From Scilla litardierei (taxonomy: Eukaryota; Streptophyta; Magnoliopsida; Asparagales; Asparagaceae): DNA of 64,000 nt. How positions within the stretch are numbered: the first letter of the stretch is position 1; every line of letters starts with the position of its first letter. Where the stretch lies: NCBI GenBank assembly GCA_030789695.1, contig CM061142.1:45431375-45495374 (forward strand), given 5' to 3'. Under the pieces are notes generated by a model, which did no database searches, was not told where the DNA came from, and worked only from the letters and a program-made list of their open reading frames with translations. The position numbers and the translations under genes are program-made. This document shows positions 42,643-54,693 of this stretch, piece by piece.

Positions 42643-45578
42643 TGTAACGACCACTTTTCGTTGTACGTTTTTCGTGCACGTGCTTTTGGCCGTGCACGTG
42701 TTTGTTTTAGACTTTGTTTGTTGGTGAACACTTTCGTGTGATATGCCGTTGTGAACGTCTCTGAGAATATTAAATAGTGGCACTATTTTGGAACGACGTT
42801 TCTCGAGTCGTTTTCTCACAATTTAAACTTATTCGATGAGACGTGGCGATTTTCACTTTTGACGGGAGACGTTTCTATTTTTAGTTTCGTCGTCCGACGT
42901 CAAAATTGAGATCCGTCTTCTTAGTTAGCTCACTCTCGTCATCACGATCACCCCGATATTTATTTTATAATTTTTGGAGTTTATTTGACCACTTTTATAT
43001 TTTTAACAAGTTTTATATTATTTTTAATAATTAATTTTTAAATTATTTTCGGCCAAATAAAATTTATTTGAGTTTTAAACGTATTAAAGAATTTTTGAGC
43101 CAATTTCCAGCTCATTTGGACCAAGTCAAATCCTTGGGTGAGTTGGAGAAGTTGAATTTCAAATTTTAAATTATTTTAAACTTCTAATCCTATTAGATTT
43201 AGCCCTAGACCAAGTCAACCCATCTACACTATATAAACAACCCCTAGGAAGACCCATTTTCGCAAGAAATTAACCCTAGCCTCTTCCAAAACCCAAATTT
43301 GACGTTGCGACGATTCGTCGCAACGTTGCGACGAACTTCCACCGCACGACCGAGAGAACAGCCCCAAAATCCCCGCTCCGACCGCTGGCCGCCCCCGCAC
43401 CCAGCTTGGCCCGCACCGCTCCGCTCCGTTCCCGCTCCGACCGAGGATTCCTCTCGGTCTAACCGAGAGCTCAAGCCCGCACAGCCGCATCCCCGCTCCG
43501 CACCAACCCTCCGCATCGACCCCCGCTCTGTCGCCTCGCTCCGCCCGCGTCTGACCGAGGCCATCGCCCGCACCGACCGAAGGCTGCAACGTTGCAACGG
43601 TTGCAACGTTGCAACGACCCGCCTAGCGCTGTGACCGAGCCGCCCCAAGCGCCCGACCGACAAACCTCTCTGCACCAAGGCCCGCACCGACCCCAAGCGC
43701 TGTGCAGCGCCCGTTCCTAGCGCCTGACCGAGAGGGCTCCCCGCATTTGGCCGAGTACGACCGAGAGCAAACGTCGCAACCCCGCACCCGTCGCACCGCT
43801 TGCCACCGTGGGCCCCCTAGTTCTCCAAAGGTATTGTGGGTCCCCCAAAGGTCCCTAGGACTACTGTGGGCCCCACCTAGGTGCTTTCTCTCCGACGATC
43901 CGCCGTGCACGACGTTGCGACACGTCGAAGCCCGTCGTCGCACGTGCTAGCTTTGGAATCTGGAACCGTTGCTCCGGTTGATGCTCTGAACTTTCCAGCG
44001 AGAAAACTATATTGGAATCAGGTCTTGGAGCGCGTTCTCTTATTCCAACCCCCGACGTCGCTACCCGACGCCGGTGTAGCTTTCGCGTCGTGTTGAGGTA
44101 ACGCTTTGCACCCCTAGGACCCCCAACCCAATTGCATGCTAATCAAGACTAAAATCAGTATTTTTAAAGTATTTTAAATGTTTTAAATTCACTAATCAAG
44201 ATTAATAATATGGACTTTATGCCGGTGGACTTGTGCACGTGTGATAATTGTGATTTTTGGACTCATTGGACGGTGTGCTCAGACGCCGTACTTGCAGGCA
44301 AGTGAAACTTGCCAACTCTTGTGTAGGGCCATGTTTTAGGCCACTTCCTTGTTTCAGCGTAAAAGAGACTAGTCAGTGAAATAATAGCTGGTTAGACGCC
44401 TACTTGATCTAGTTTGACAACGAAACTAGATCCGTCACCCAAATGGATCTAGCTTGACAACGAAGCTAGATCCAACTCTTTAAACTTGTTGTTCATGCAT
44501 ACTAAACTGCCACGTTTACTTTTCTTATCTGTACGCACTTTTAACTGCGATGCATTGCATCTTTCATGTCATCCCAGTTGATTGTTGCATTCGTAGCACA
44601 CGCTATAATACTTGTACTCCTTGAATACTACTTCCGGGGAAACGGGCCTCATGTGTTGGTCAAAAGCCAATGCCCGGGTTCCTGGACCGGCTAGATGCAC
44701 CCCTATGCCATACTTGTTAAAAACACTTCCTGGCTCGTGATCCAGAAGCGAGCATTCCCGTTCGGGGGTAAGGCCCTGGCTTGACACACGTGGAGGGGTA
44801 GGGATAAACGGTTACTTGAGCTTAGGAGTGGCCTGATCAGCCCTCTAGCCAAAAGACGGAATCCATGTGCACGAGGTGCTTACTTTTCTTGTCTTGTACT
44901 TGTCTTGTGAATGATTCATGAAATACTTGTCATCCATGCCATGTTTAAATGTCATGCTCGTACTTTACTTTACTTTACCTTACCTGTTGCACTCTTTTCT
45001 TTAACTGCCATGTCATTGCATCATGCTAGAACTGCTAGGTTGCTTTACTTTTACCTACTTTCAGTTTCCTTGCACAAGTCTCTTGCAGACTTGCTGACAT
45101 GTGCCCCTTGCTCTTTTGGGTGTCACATGTTAGACCTGAGCCAGAGACCGTTGCTGTGTACGTAATGAGTTGCTGACGCTGAGCCTGAGTCCATGTCTGC
45201 TTAGGAGGAGTTTTGTGGATGTCAGTGATCTTTCTTGGTGACTTTGCTGAGCCTTCTTTTGTTTTAGGTTTGTTGTTAGTTGTCGGTGCGTGTCACCTTT
45301 GTTTTGTACGCTGTACTTTTGTTGGCCATGTTTGGGCCTTTAGACTCTCTTTTATTCCAGCCTGGTGGCTTTTTCTGTGATGTTGAAACTTATTTTATGG
45401 ATATTCTGAGATATCTCTTTGTCTCATTTTATTATTATTATCTTTGTTTCGTTCGCGTTGCAAGGACCTGCAGTTTTAAATTTGATTGACGCTTATCGGA
45501 CTTACAGCTTTGTAGCTTCAAGTCTGAGCGGACCTTCTCACGCTTCGCCTCCATATTTTTGGGAAGCGGGGCGTGACA
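42643..45578 (+). repeat. 3' LTR of the LARD
   Basis: 2936 bp, closely matching 36089-39035. Ends GGGGCGTGACA, then the GCAAT duplication. Confidence 0.92.
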
Positions 45579-45583
45579 GCAAT

Positions 45584-46060
45584 TCTGAGAATTGCGTCGT
45601 TATGTGCGGTGGGCAAACAGCTAGACGGTTCACAGAGGAGAACTTTTACATTTTTGCCATCCCAGTGTTTGCGATGAGTAATTTACACTATGAACCAACA
45701 TTTTTACGCATCCGTATATACAAATGCATCATAATAGCTTCCATATGCGAAGTTTTGTGACCTAAGGCGGGAAAAGCTAACGAGATAGGGTTTGATCAAC
45801 AGAAATTATTCTAATTCGCTGATCTATATATACTATAAGAGTTCCTGCTTAAATCAAAAGAAGATCCTTAAGGCAGATTAAAAGATTTGTGTCATTGGGT
45901 TTGGGTGCCCTAAAATAGTCGACTGCGGACGAATTGCATCGTAAAGTTGGTAAGCCATTAATTGATGCTAATTAATTCCGGTATTTATTAATAATTTCAG
46001 AAATTGATTGCTCGGTTGTTACATTTGGTACATGATTGCGTAGAAATTACGAAGATTGAG
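45584..46060. other. End of minisatellite unit 8, then AT-rich flank
   Basis: 45584-45609 completes unit 8 of the 34-bp repeat. The rest is probably 5' flank of the MULE transposase gene; no terminal inverted repeat was identified. Confidence 0.4.
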
Positions 46061-48427
46061 ATGGACTCGGTACACATTGAGGGGATCTGTGATGAAGCGG
46101 ACAAAGAAGCAAAGGTTAGAAATTATTTCGCTTTGTTAACTGACTAATTTACTAGAAAATAAAGGAAAACATTTAGTGACTATGTTGGTATGTGGTACTT
46201 AATTCAGCGTATGGTTGAAGGCTCAGAGGTTAATGAAGATTATACAAATCAGTTCACAACAAATAAAATTTTCCCCAACATAGAAGAGCTTGGTAAATGG
46301 GTAAAAGCTGTCGGTGTGAAAACCAGGAATTTGGTTGTCACAAAATCATCAAATATGAGTACAAAGGGCAATAGGGTCCCAACTTATTATTTTTATTGTG
46401 AAAGAAGTGGGACATATCGGCCACACAGGCCAGATATATCGGCCAAAAAATCAACTCGAAGCAAGAAGTGTTCATGTCCCTTCTACTTGAGGGCTAATGG
46501 TGTGGCAACAGATAAGTGGATTTTGACAGTTGTACGTGGCAATCACAACCATAAACCCGCAATGTACATCGAGCGACATCCAGATGAGATGAGGTTCGGA
46601 GGAGGGGAGATGGCCATGGTGAGAAACTTGTCAAATAGATTGCTTAGGCCAAGGGAAATCTTGAAATACCTGAAGGAAAAGGATAATGCAACATCTACCA
46701 TAATCAACACTATTTATAAAGCCAGACAGAGGATGAAGGCAGGGGAAATGGCCTGGAGAGCAGAAATGTAGCTATTCCTTAATCTAGTGACACAGCGTAA
46801 TTACATTGTGTATCATGAAGTGGACGAAGTGACAAATGCAGTGATGAATATATTTTGGGCACATCCACAGTCGGTTGATTTATAATGAAAATTTCCAGAG
46901 ATTCTGGTTATGGACTGCGCGTTGAAGACCAACCGCAACTGGCCACCATTGATGGAGATGTATGGGGTGACGTCCACAGATATTCAGTTCGCAGGTGCAT
47001 TTTGTTACACGGAGGCCGTACGTGAGGAGAACTACTTGTGGGCCTTGGAGAAGTTGAGCTCTTTGCTACATGGATACAGGATGCCACGTGTAATTTTGAC
47101 AGCACTGGAGCCAGGACTTATGAATGCCATTGGCCATGAATTTCCCCTTGCGGTGCACCAATTATGTAGAATGCACATATCCAAAAATATTGCCAAAAAT
47201 TGCCAGCCGTCTTTTGAAGATCAAGAAAAATGGTTAGGTTTCATCTCTAGCTGGAATTTATTGGTGGGGGCACGCAAGGAGGAGTATGTTGCTAAACTGA
47301 AGGCATTGGAGACAGAGTACAAAGATTACACAAGGGTCGTGAGCTATGTGAAGACATCTTGGCTGGACAAGTACAAGAAGTTTATTTCTGTATGGACAGA
47401 TGGCAATCTGCACTTTGAAAATGTCAGTACCAACAGAGCGCAGACCAAAAGAGCCCAGACTGAACATTCTAAGCTTAAAAAGGCATTGGGTTCATCGGCC
47501 TTCAGTTTATCCGCTTCTTGGCCAACCATACATGAATCATTAGATGGCCAGCATATCGAGATCAAGGCATCATTCGAGAAATCTAAGATCATGTTGCAAC
47601 ATAATGTGCATGGGTTCTTGTTCAGGGAGCTGATAGGATTTACAGCCGCTGCGGCGTTGAAGATAATGTCTGTGGAAGCTGATAAATCTGACCCTATGGG
47701 AACGGACCAATGCACAGGTGATTGTCTAGCAAGAATGATTTATGGTGTACCATGTGCCAATGAGATTGACGAATTCACAAGGGAAAATCGTCACATTCCC
47801 TTAGATGCCGTAAATTCTCATTGGAAGCAGCTAGACATGGAGGCTAAGACGGAATTGATGTCTGAAGAAGATGGGCTTATACATGCTGAATTAGAGCGCA
47901 TACATAAGCTTTATGCTTAACTTGATGGGCCGATGAAGCAGGAGTTGTTAATTAAGTTGAGGGAGCTAGCTACCCCGGCGACAAATCTGATTACAGAGCC
48001 GCAAGTTAATGTCGTGTTCAATGGAATAAGAAAAAGGGATAATAATTTGACAAATGAAGATACAGCCACCCCCATTGATCCTGCTCATTTTGATCATGTC
48101 TTAGCCGATGCGGCTAGTTGCTCTGCTCAAATTCCAACTGAAGTCTCATCGAAACAAGAAAGCGTCGGCCGTGTCCAGCCGAAACGGTCCTAAAGGATCA
48201 AAAATACGTCTGCCCCACCAATTCCTCCTCAACTTGCTAGAAAGAAACCAACTGTCAAATCCGTGACATCTGGCAGTATGACTGTGGTTTCTGCTACAGC
48301 TTCATTTGCAGCAGCAAATTATGAAGCTAAGGACGCTAGAGCCGTTCAAGGAGGCATACCTTATACTGATCAATTCCTCGCTGCTATATCTGCCCAGTAC
48401 CTCTCCAGTACGTACTTAATAAAATGA
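46061..48427 (+). pseudogene. MULE (FAR1-like) transposase, decayed
   Basis: Transposase of a Mutator-like element. A short possible first exon at 46061-46114 (MDSVHIEGICDEADKEAK) is followed by a GT...CAG intron-like gap. From 46207 one reading frame runs to about 48427, interrupted by in-frame stops at 46769 (TAG), two in 46890-46900, 47918 (TAA) and 48191 (TAA). The N-terminal DNA-binding region is of FAR1/WRKY-GCM1 type (SKKCSCPFYLRANGV ... VVRGNHNHKP). The MULE core has VMDCALKTNRNWPPLMEMYG, then FCYTEAVREENYLWALEKL. A SWIM-like remnant is CLARMIYGVPCANEI. Length and motif order fit the family. The stops make it inactive. Confidence 0.85.
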
Positions 48428-48475
48428 TGTTTATCCTATTGTTTCCTCTGCAGGAAAAATTAGGAGGGGAGATGT
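48428..48475. other. Junction between MULE and copia remnants
   Basis: CCTCTGCAGG|AAAAATTAGG could be an acceptor of a further MULE intron. The exact border of the copia remnant is not defined. Confidence 0.25.
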
Positions 48476-51038
48476 CGTTGGTCTAAGCTCAACATCCTGT
48501 GGTGGGATCATTTTAATATATCCAGGAATCTTCTCTTTCGAGGAACTTTATATTCTGAACCTGGCGGGCGTCCTCTTTTCAATTGAGGTACAGCCAATTC
48601 TGCTGTCGGTGGATTGCATCCATCTTTGGGGATGTCAATCCTATCTGGCGTGTTGGCAGCAGTGACGTGTGAACGAACAATCTTAGGGTTGTCCGTGAAT
48701 TTATTCGCCAATTGATTTACTTTAGTCTGAATTTGAAGGATCTTCTGGATCTCATCTTCACACAGAAATAGTATGCGGAACATAACGAGATTAGGACTTT
48801 TGTGTCCCATGATATGGTCTCAAAAGCTTCAGGATTCTTTAGACTGCGTGCCTATTTTAATGAGACTTTGCTCATCAAATTCACAGTTATCAAGACGTGG
48901 TGCTATTGGGACAAATATTAGCACATCCAAACACTCTCAAATGAGATATGTTTGGTGGTGGACCATATGCAAGCGGCATCAGTTATAAGATATGGCTACG
49001 AGAGGACCGTATCGTGATAAGCGATGCGGAATGCAGTATGGCGTATTCCTAAACATCCACAGGCAACTGGGTTTTAACAATGGACATGAAATCCATTGCA
49101 GTCTCTTTATCAGAGACTCTGATAACTCATTCTGAGTATGAACATGTTGCAAGATGTTCAATTTCAATGCCAATTGCTTGGCAGTAGTCTTGAAAGACAT
49201 GTGTAGTGAATTCACCCACATTATCAACTTTTGAGAAAGCTAGATTACGGGTGGACAAAAAGGCACACATAAGACCATCTAATAGATGTATCTATCAGTA
49301 CAATGAAGTACCGAAATGGGCCACTTGCAGGGTGAATAGGCCCGCAAAGGTCACCATGTTTTCTCTCAATGAAGCCAGGAGACTCTAATCCCACTTTCAA
49401 GAGGGAAGGTCTCTCTATAAGTTTTCCCTTTTGACAAAGGGGGACAAGGAAACTCAAACTTTTGAAGAATCTTCAGGTTCTCCAAGGGATTCATTTGATG
49501 ATGCGTCCATCATCGCTGATCCAGGATGACCAAGTCTATTGTGCTAGAATTGAAAACTCTGGCAATGAAAGGCACTTCTGGTGCACAGTCAAGTTGGCTT
49601 TATATAGGATGAATATCTATAATGATAGGGACCCGACGGGGGTCCAACGAATCGTGCGCAGATGGTCTTCTGGCCATCTGTTTGACGAGTTATATAAAGA
49701 TATTCACTATTATTATCCATAGTTTCCAAGGTATGTTCGTTTTAAACGAAATATCCTTGAAACTTGAGAGATTCCTATATGATTAAGGAGAGAAATTTGC
49801 ATCTTATAGTCTCGTTGTATGTGGGAGCAATATTAATGCTTCATCAGTGCATCGAGGCACTATCCACAATATATCACACTTCATCTATATATTTGAATGA
49901 CTAGACTTTATAAAATAAAGCTAAATATGCATTCATAAAAAAATTTGTTTAAAAAGAAAATACAGATGAAGTAAACTAGTATCTAAAATGCGTATATAAA
50001 GGCAAACTAAGATAAGACTCAGTTGAGCAAGTCGTCGTGATCGAAGTCTTTTGCGGTCAGCTTGGTTGAAGGATGAGATTCAACCAGATTTGTTTCAGGA
50101 CGAGGCTGCAGGCTCGCCTGATATAGATCCTAGAGATTACGTAGAGTGCGGTAGTTCCTGGACCAATGTCCAGTCATGCCACATCTATGACACTTGTCCA
50201 CCCAGTTCTTCTTGGGAATAGACGGTTGGCCATTGTTGTTACTTGTCCACGTATTCTTTTTCTTCCCCTAGTTGTAGTTATGGTTCTGTGGAGGTCCTCT
50301 AGCCGGTTACATCACAGCTTTATCCTTGTAATTTTTGGCCTTCTTCTTGTTCTTCGTCTTCTGGGAAGAAACAAGATGGGCTTCAAGGAAAGGTGCAGTC
50401 CCAGCAGGGCATAGGTTGTGAGTGGTTAGTAACAAGGCTCTGTTCTGCTCCGCCCTTAAGAGGCAGGAGAGTAAGTCAGAGAATTTCGTGAAATGTCTTT
50501 CACGGTACTGTTGCATGAGGATTGCATCCTTTTCATGGAAAGACGTGAAAGTCTTTTCCAACATACGTTGCTCCGAGACTTCTTCACCGCACAGCTTCAG
50601 GCGTGAGGTGATATTATACTCAGTCACAGACTTGAAATCCTGAAGTTAGAGTTTTTCCCACTCATAACTAGCACGAGGCAGTATAACATCAATCTGATGT
50701 TTATAACGTGCCTTCAGTGTCCTCCACAACTCAAGTGGATCCTCTACTGTCAGATATTCGCCTTTTAAGGTCCGATTTTTGTGTCTCCTAATGTAGATAA
50801 TGCCCTTCGCATTATCTATATTAGAGACAGATGACTGCGCCGCTTCAGAGGTCGCGGTTGAAGTAGCCTGGGCCGTTGTTGGGGCCGTAGGCATAGTAGT
50901 AGGAGCCAGATTCGTACTCATAAGAGCCATTGAGCGCAGGTGTAACTTCATGTCCACCCGACAGCTCAGATAGTTCTTTACTGTCGCATCCAGTACATCA
51001 AAATCAACGCTTGTCAATATTGCCATATATTTATGCAA
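48476..51038 (-). pseudogene. Ty1/copia gag and integrase remnant
   Basis: Reading leftwards from 51038: gag (MAILTSVDFDVLDATVKNYL, then EYLTVEDPLELWRTLKARY) continues in one frame past an in-frame stop at about 50646 to LKLCGEEVSEQRMLEKTF. A zinc knuckle follows near 50160-50205, CHRCGMTGHWSRNY, whose last Cys is replaced by Tyr. Next come GAG-pre-integrase and integrase core at 49500-49245 (GDLCGPIHPASGPFRYFIVL), more integrase at 49227-48979 (HVHTQNELSESLIKR), then LRVFGCA and a Pro/Lys-rich tail to about 48508. RT and RNase H are absent. Stops and frameshifts are frequent, so it is an old copy, cut off by the MULE. Confidence 0.8.
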
Positions 51039-51105
51039 TTAAATACGCATGAATTAATATTTGTGAAAAATAAATTCACGCAAAAGTAAATAAATAATCA
51101 GTCAT

Positions 51106-51374
51106 GTTGGGATCGGCCAGATACCCTTAGAAATAAAGAAAGTCCAAAAAGTGTCCGAATACAGTCCATGAAGATGAAATACAAAAGAAATGAAAAATAC
51201 AAATTGGAAACCCATTTTAGGTCCCAGCATATTGCAGATTTCATCTTCGTATTCATTTTGGCTGAGCTCCGGTCTTCTGGCATTTTACATTATAACCTCA
51301 CTACAATTCCTCTCAAAACAGAAAAATAAAGCGAGGAATATAAAAAGGTGTATCTCAAAATGGCCGATCCCAAC
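51106..51374. mobile_element. Possible 269-bp MITE
   Basis: Perfect 14-bp terminal inverted repeat GTTGGGATCGGCCA / TGGCCGATCCCAAC. A second inner inverted pair is GAAGATGAAATAC and its imperfect partner at about 51240. TCA stands near both ends, but the duplication is not clear. Confidence 0.5.
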
Positions 51375-52214
51375 TCACAAGACTGATATATTTACAACAT
51401 CCACGCAGTTTATATATGCTACAGGCAATATAAAAATCAACCACGCAAACACACAGGCATAATCAATACAATTATTCAACATCGCAAGCATTTTATTGGA
51501 TAAATATATTAAATTTACATTAAAAAGTTACTTGGACCACGTGGAAACGTCATTACCCGTTAGGTTAGGTAACTAACCTAACGACAGAGCGGTCTCAGGA
51601 TCCTTGTAATTTATTTAAACGTAAATTAAATTTTTATCCAATTAAAAATAAGGCGATAATAATGAATTAAACATAAAATTCATTAACAAATTTAGAATTT
51701 GCGCCAAATACCCCATAAAGAGTTAATAAAGCTCAATATCCTCACCATGTTTCCCCAGATTTTTTCTGGATTTTCCAGAATTGTTTCGGATTTTTTCCGT
51801 TTTTTTTTCAAAAAATTTTGGAATTTTCAGGGTTTTAATAGGGTATTATCAAAACTATATAATAATTTCTGAATTAAAATTAATTTGGCCTGCAGGCCAG
51901 TGGCCCGCGGGCTGGCTGCTGGCTGCAGGCCCGTTAGCCAACAATACCCAGTTTTTATTTATCAAATTTGTTAATTACTAGGCTTCTGGCCCATCAGGGG
52001 AGGCTCATGCCTCTTCTCCCCCTTACCCTAATTAGGGCTTTAAAGGGGGAAAATGGGGTTTGGGAAAGTCAGCCGCCAAGGGAGTCAAAAAGACCCAACC
52101 TTTTCCCCTACATCTTCGAACGCAACAGAAATGGGGGGGGGGGGGGGGGGGCAGAACAGCGTCCCGTCCACTTTCATTTTGATTTCGACAGGGGATTTGG
52201 GTGGGCTACAAAAG
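51375..52214. other. Unassigned region with a G19 run
   Basis: AT-rich to about 51960, then a GC-richer leader-like part. 19 consecutive G at 52133-52151, able to form a G-quadruplex. No coding recognised. Confidence 0.4.
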
Positions 52215-52222
52215 GTTCCGGC

Positions 52223-52981
52223 TAGGGCTGTTGACGAACGAGCTTGAACGAGCTTGAACAGGGAGCTTGGTTTTGTTCATGAACAGAATCTATGTTCAAG
52301 CTCTGTTCGTTTACTAACCGAGCTCTAAAAACCTGTTCAAGCTTGTTCGTTAAGCTTACCGAACGAACGTAAACGAACGTAAACGAACATTTACCGAGCT
52401 TGTTCACGAGTAGTTAATCGAACGTTCTGTTTGTTAACAAGACTTATCGATCGTGTTCGTGAACATGTTCAAGAACATGTTTGTGAACACAAATCAATCT
52501 TGTTCATGAACAGATTTTCAAACAAACAAACAAACGTCAATTTTTTTAATCAGGAATAATAATATTTAAACATTATTGCAAATGAATAAATCAATTAAAT
52601 AAAAGGATTAAATATTCACATGATTAAAACAAACAAATCCAACATAATAGCTCCATATATCCCATTACAAGCATCCATTCCAAGCATAATAAAAATATAG
52701 TATTTGTCTAAATTTACTATTTTCGGTACATGTTCGTTCACGAACACTTAACGAGCTTGTTCATGAACATCACTTAACGAACTTGTTCACGAACACTTAA
52801 CGAGCTTGTTCATGAACATAAATGAACGAACACGGTTATGTTCAGGCTCTGTTCGTTTACTAGCCGAGCTCTAAAAATCTGTTCAAGCTTGTTCATTAAG
52901 CTTCCTAAACGAACGTAAACGAACAAGTACCGAGCTTGTTCACGAGTAGTTCGTCGAACGTTCTGTTCGTCAATAGCCCTA
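52223..52981. mobile_element. Non-autonomous hAT element, 759 bp
   Basis: Terminal inverted repeat TAGGGCTGTTGACGAAC / TAGGGCTATTGACGAAC (one mismatch in 17). 8-bp duplication GTTCCGGC at 52215-52222 and 52982-52989. Both diagnose the hAT superfamily. The subterminal parts are full of GAACGAGCTTGTTC and TGTTCATGAACA words in both orientations, the presumed transposase sites. No ORF. Confidence 0.92.
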
Positions 52982-52989
52982 GTTCCGGC

Positions 52990-53186
52990 GCTCCTAGGCC
53001 GAAGGAACCAACCGAAAAATCCCACCTGAAAACCCCCACATGAAAGAGTGGGTGGCCGGCGCATCTGGGCCGAAAAGAAGCCCCTCGACGAACGGGGGTG
53101 GCCGGCACTCGTGATTCGAAGCCCCAGACGGGCGGGGGTGGCCGGCGCTAGAAATTCGAAGCCCCCCGACAGGCGGTGGCCGGCGC
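52990..53186. other. GC-rich flank of the hAT insertion
   Basis: Continuous with 52160-52222 before the insertion. It repeats GGGGGTGGCCGGCG words and leads into the tandem repeat. Confidence 0.4.
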
Positions 53187-53600
53187 TCCGACACAGGTAG
53201 GCCCACCCCGACGCCGGGGTGGTGGCAGGACAAGCGACGAAGGCCCCCCTCGACAGGAGGGGACGGCGAAACAGACCCCCTCAACAGGAGGGGGGCGGAG
53301 CTCACACCGGTAGGGGATTCGGCGCTCGGTGAATCGATGCCGGCACTCCGACGCGGGTAGGCCCACACCGACGGCGGGGTGGGGGGACAAGCGGTGCAGG
53401 GCCCCCTCGACAGGAGGGGGCGGCGAAACAGCCCCCCTCGACAGGAGGGGGGCGACGATCACGCCGGTAGCGGATCGGGCGCTCGACGAATCGAGGCCGG
53501 CGCTCCGGCCCTCCGACGCGGGTAGGCCCACCTCGACGGCGAGGTGGGGGGACAAGCGGTGCAGGCCCCCCTCGACAGGAGGGGGCGACGCTCACGCCGG
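53187..53600. repeat. GC-rich tandem repeat, about 165-bp units
   Basis: Two full units (53187-53354, 53355-53518) and a partial third, each starting GGTAGGCCCAC and holding one or two CCCCCTCGACAGGAGGGGG palindromes. Open frames on both strands follow from composition and periodicity. Confidence 0.75.
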
Positions 53601-54127
53601 AAAAGGGGGACCCCGACAGGGGGGTGGCGGATCAGAGAACCCCCGGTGATTCCCTCTAATGCGATGCCCCCGACGCAAGGGGTTCTGATGGGGGGAGCAC
53701 CGACAGCAGGCGGAGGCCCCCACGGGAACGTCCGCTGAGAGGGTGGCCGGCGATCACGCCAACGAGAACGGAGGGATGACATTGTTTGGTTATTATTTTG
53801 TTTGTTTGATTATTAGTATTACATGCAATCTTAAGCAGATGTCATTAAAACTATTTGCTCCATTTTATTGATCTACGGGATCAAAAAATATTACCTTTAG
53901 ATTAAAGATCTAGTGAATAACGGATAAATCGATGATAATTTGAAATATCCTGCTCCCGAAAAGTGCCGCAACGGATCGCAGCAACCAAAGATTCCAAGTG
54001 ATCGAGCTTTAACGCGTAGAAATCGCCGCAACGGATCACAGCAACAAAGATTCCTAAGCGCGGTGAATGAGACTTGAGGGGATGTATGTTGAAAGCTCAA
54101 GAAAAATGAGAGCTAACGCGCTGATAA
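53601..54127. other. Unassigned region
   Basis: GC-rich to 53770, then AT-rich. 53957-54060 has two GCCGCAACGGATC(G/A)CAGCAAC blocks about 58 bp apart. On the minus strand it would be the leader of the small copia LTR at 54128. Confidence 0.35.
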
Positions 54128-54304
54128 TGTATTGGAAAATCAAAAGAATGAGTAACTATGGCACAAAGCCATGGTTCTCTATTTATTCATAATAGTAGAA
54201 TATGAAAGGACATGGGATACCAAAGATCCACATTAGTAAGTTTGATGTGGATTAATGGGGGGATAAAGATGAGGGGAGGCCAATGGCCTCTCTCATTCAT
54301 AACA
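54128..54304 (-). repeat. Small Ty1/copia-type LTR
   Basis: 177 bp with TG...CA ends (minus strand TGTTATGAATGAG...CCAATACA), a TATA-like ATGAATAAATAGAG and, directly after, TTATCAGCGCG, a primer-site-like sequence used by some plant copia elements. It might belong to the minus-strand copia remnant at 48476-51038. No partner LTR was found. Confidence 0.5.
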
Positions 54305-54472
54305 ATATTAACTTTTTTTGGAAAATTACGGAACATGCACCTCGTACTCTGAGGTGCATAGAGCATTTGCCAATAACAATCCTCAATACATATGCCATCG
54401 ACTATAAGACAAGCGGGTCAAATTGTACCCTTCAAACAGAATTCACAAATTCGTCCTCTCAATAATTGGCTG

Positions 54473-54552
54473 TAGTTTCTGTGGTCCTAAGTCTATTATT
54501 ACATTCTTGTTGTAGTTTATGTGATCCTAAGTCTATTATTACATTCTTGAAT
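54473..54552. repeat. 39-bp tandem duplication
   Basis: TGTAGTTTCTGTGGTCCTAA... and TGTAGTTTATGTGATCCTAA... in tandem, two differences. Confidence 0.85.
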
Positions 54553-54554
54553 AC

Positions 54555-54693
54555 AGCCAACCAACAGCCTCTGGTTCTCCAGGCCCATCCACAACCCTCA
54601 AGTAGTGGACAATGCACAAGTATGTTTCAGCAACATGATTATAAGGAGTACAGGGGAGGTTCACCTCCACAGTCTATTCAATCTCCATTTTAA
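54555..54693 (+). pseudogene. Possible terminal exon of an unknown gene
   Basis: After an AG acceptor the frame reads QQPLVLQAHPQPSSSGQC and ends PPQSIQSPF-stop. It is Gln/Pro/Ser-rich and looks coding in composition. I do not recognise it and found no other exon. It may be a fragment. Confidence 0.25.

Larger units (their letters stand above)
36089..45578 (+). mobile_element. LARD-type non-autonomous Ty3/gypsy element
   Basis: LTRs of 2947 and 2936 bp flank 3607 bp without coding capacity. Target duplication GCAAT (36084-36088, 45579-45583). LTR termini (TGTAACGACC...GTGTGACA), PBS, first 100 or so internal bases, pre-PPT hairpin and PPT resemble those of the Tekay-like element at 16834, so enzymes of that lineage could mobilise it. 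By eye the LTRs differ by a few tens of changes, including a 10-bp indel, so the insertion is fairly recent. Confidence 0.9.

Noticed and set aside
53148..53782. Several long minus-strand frames with repeated RRRGGPTRVG-like text
   Set aside because: All frames of a GC-rich tandem repeat stay open; no known domain and no start context.
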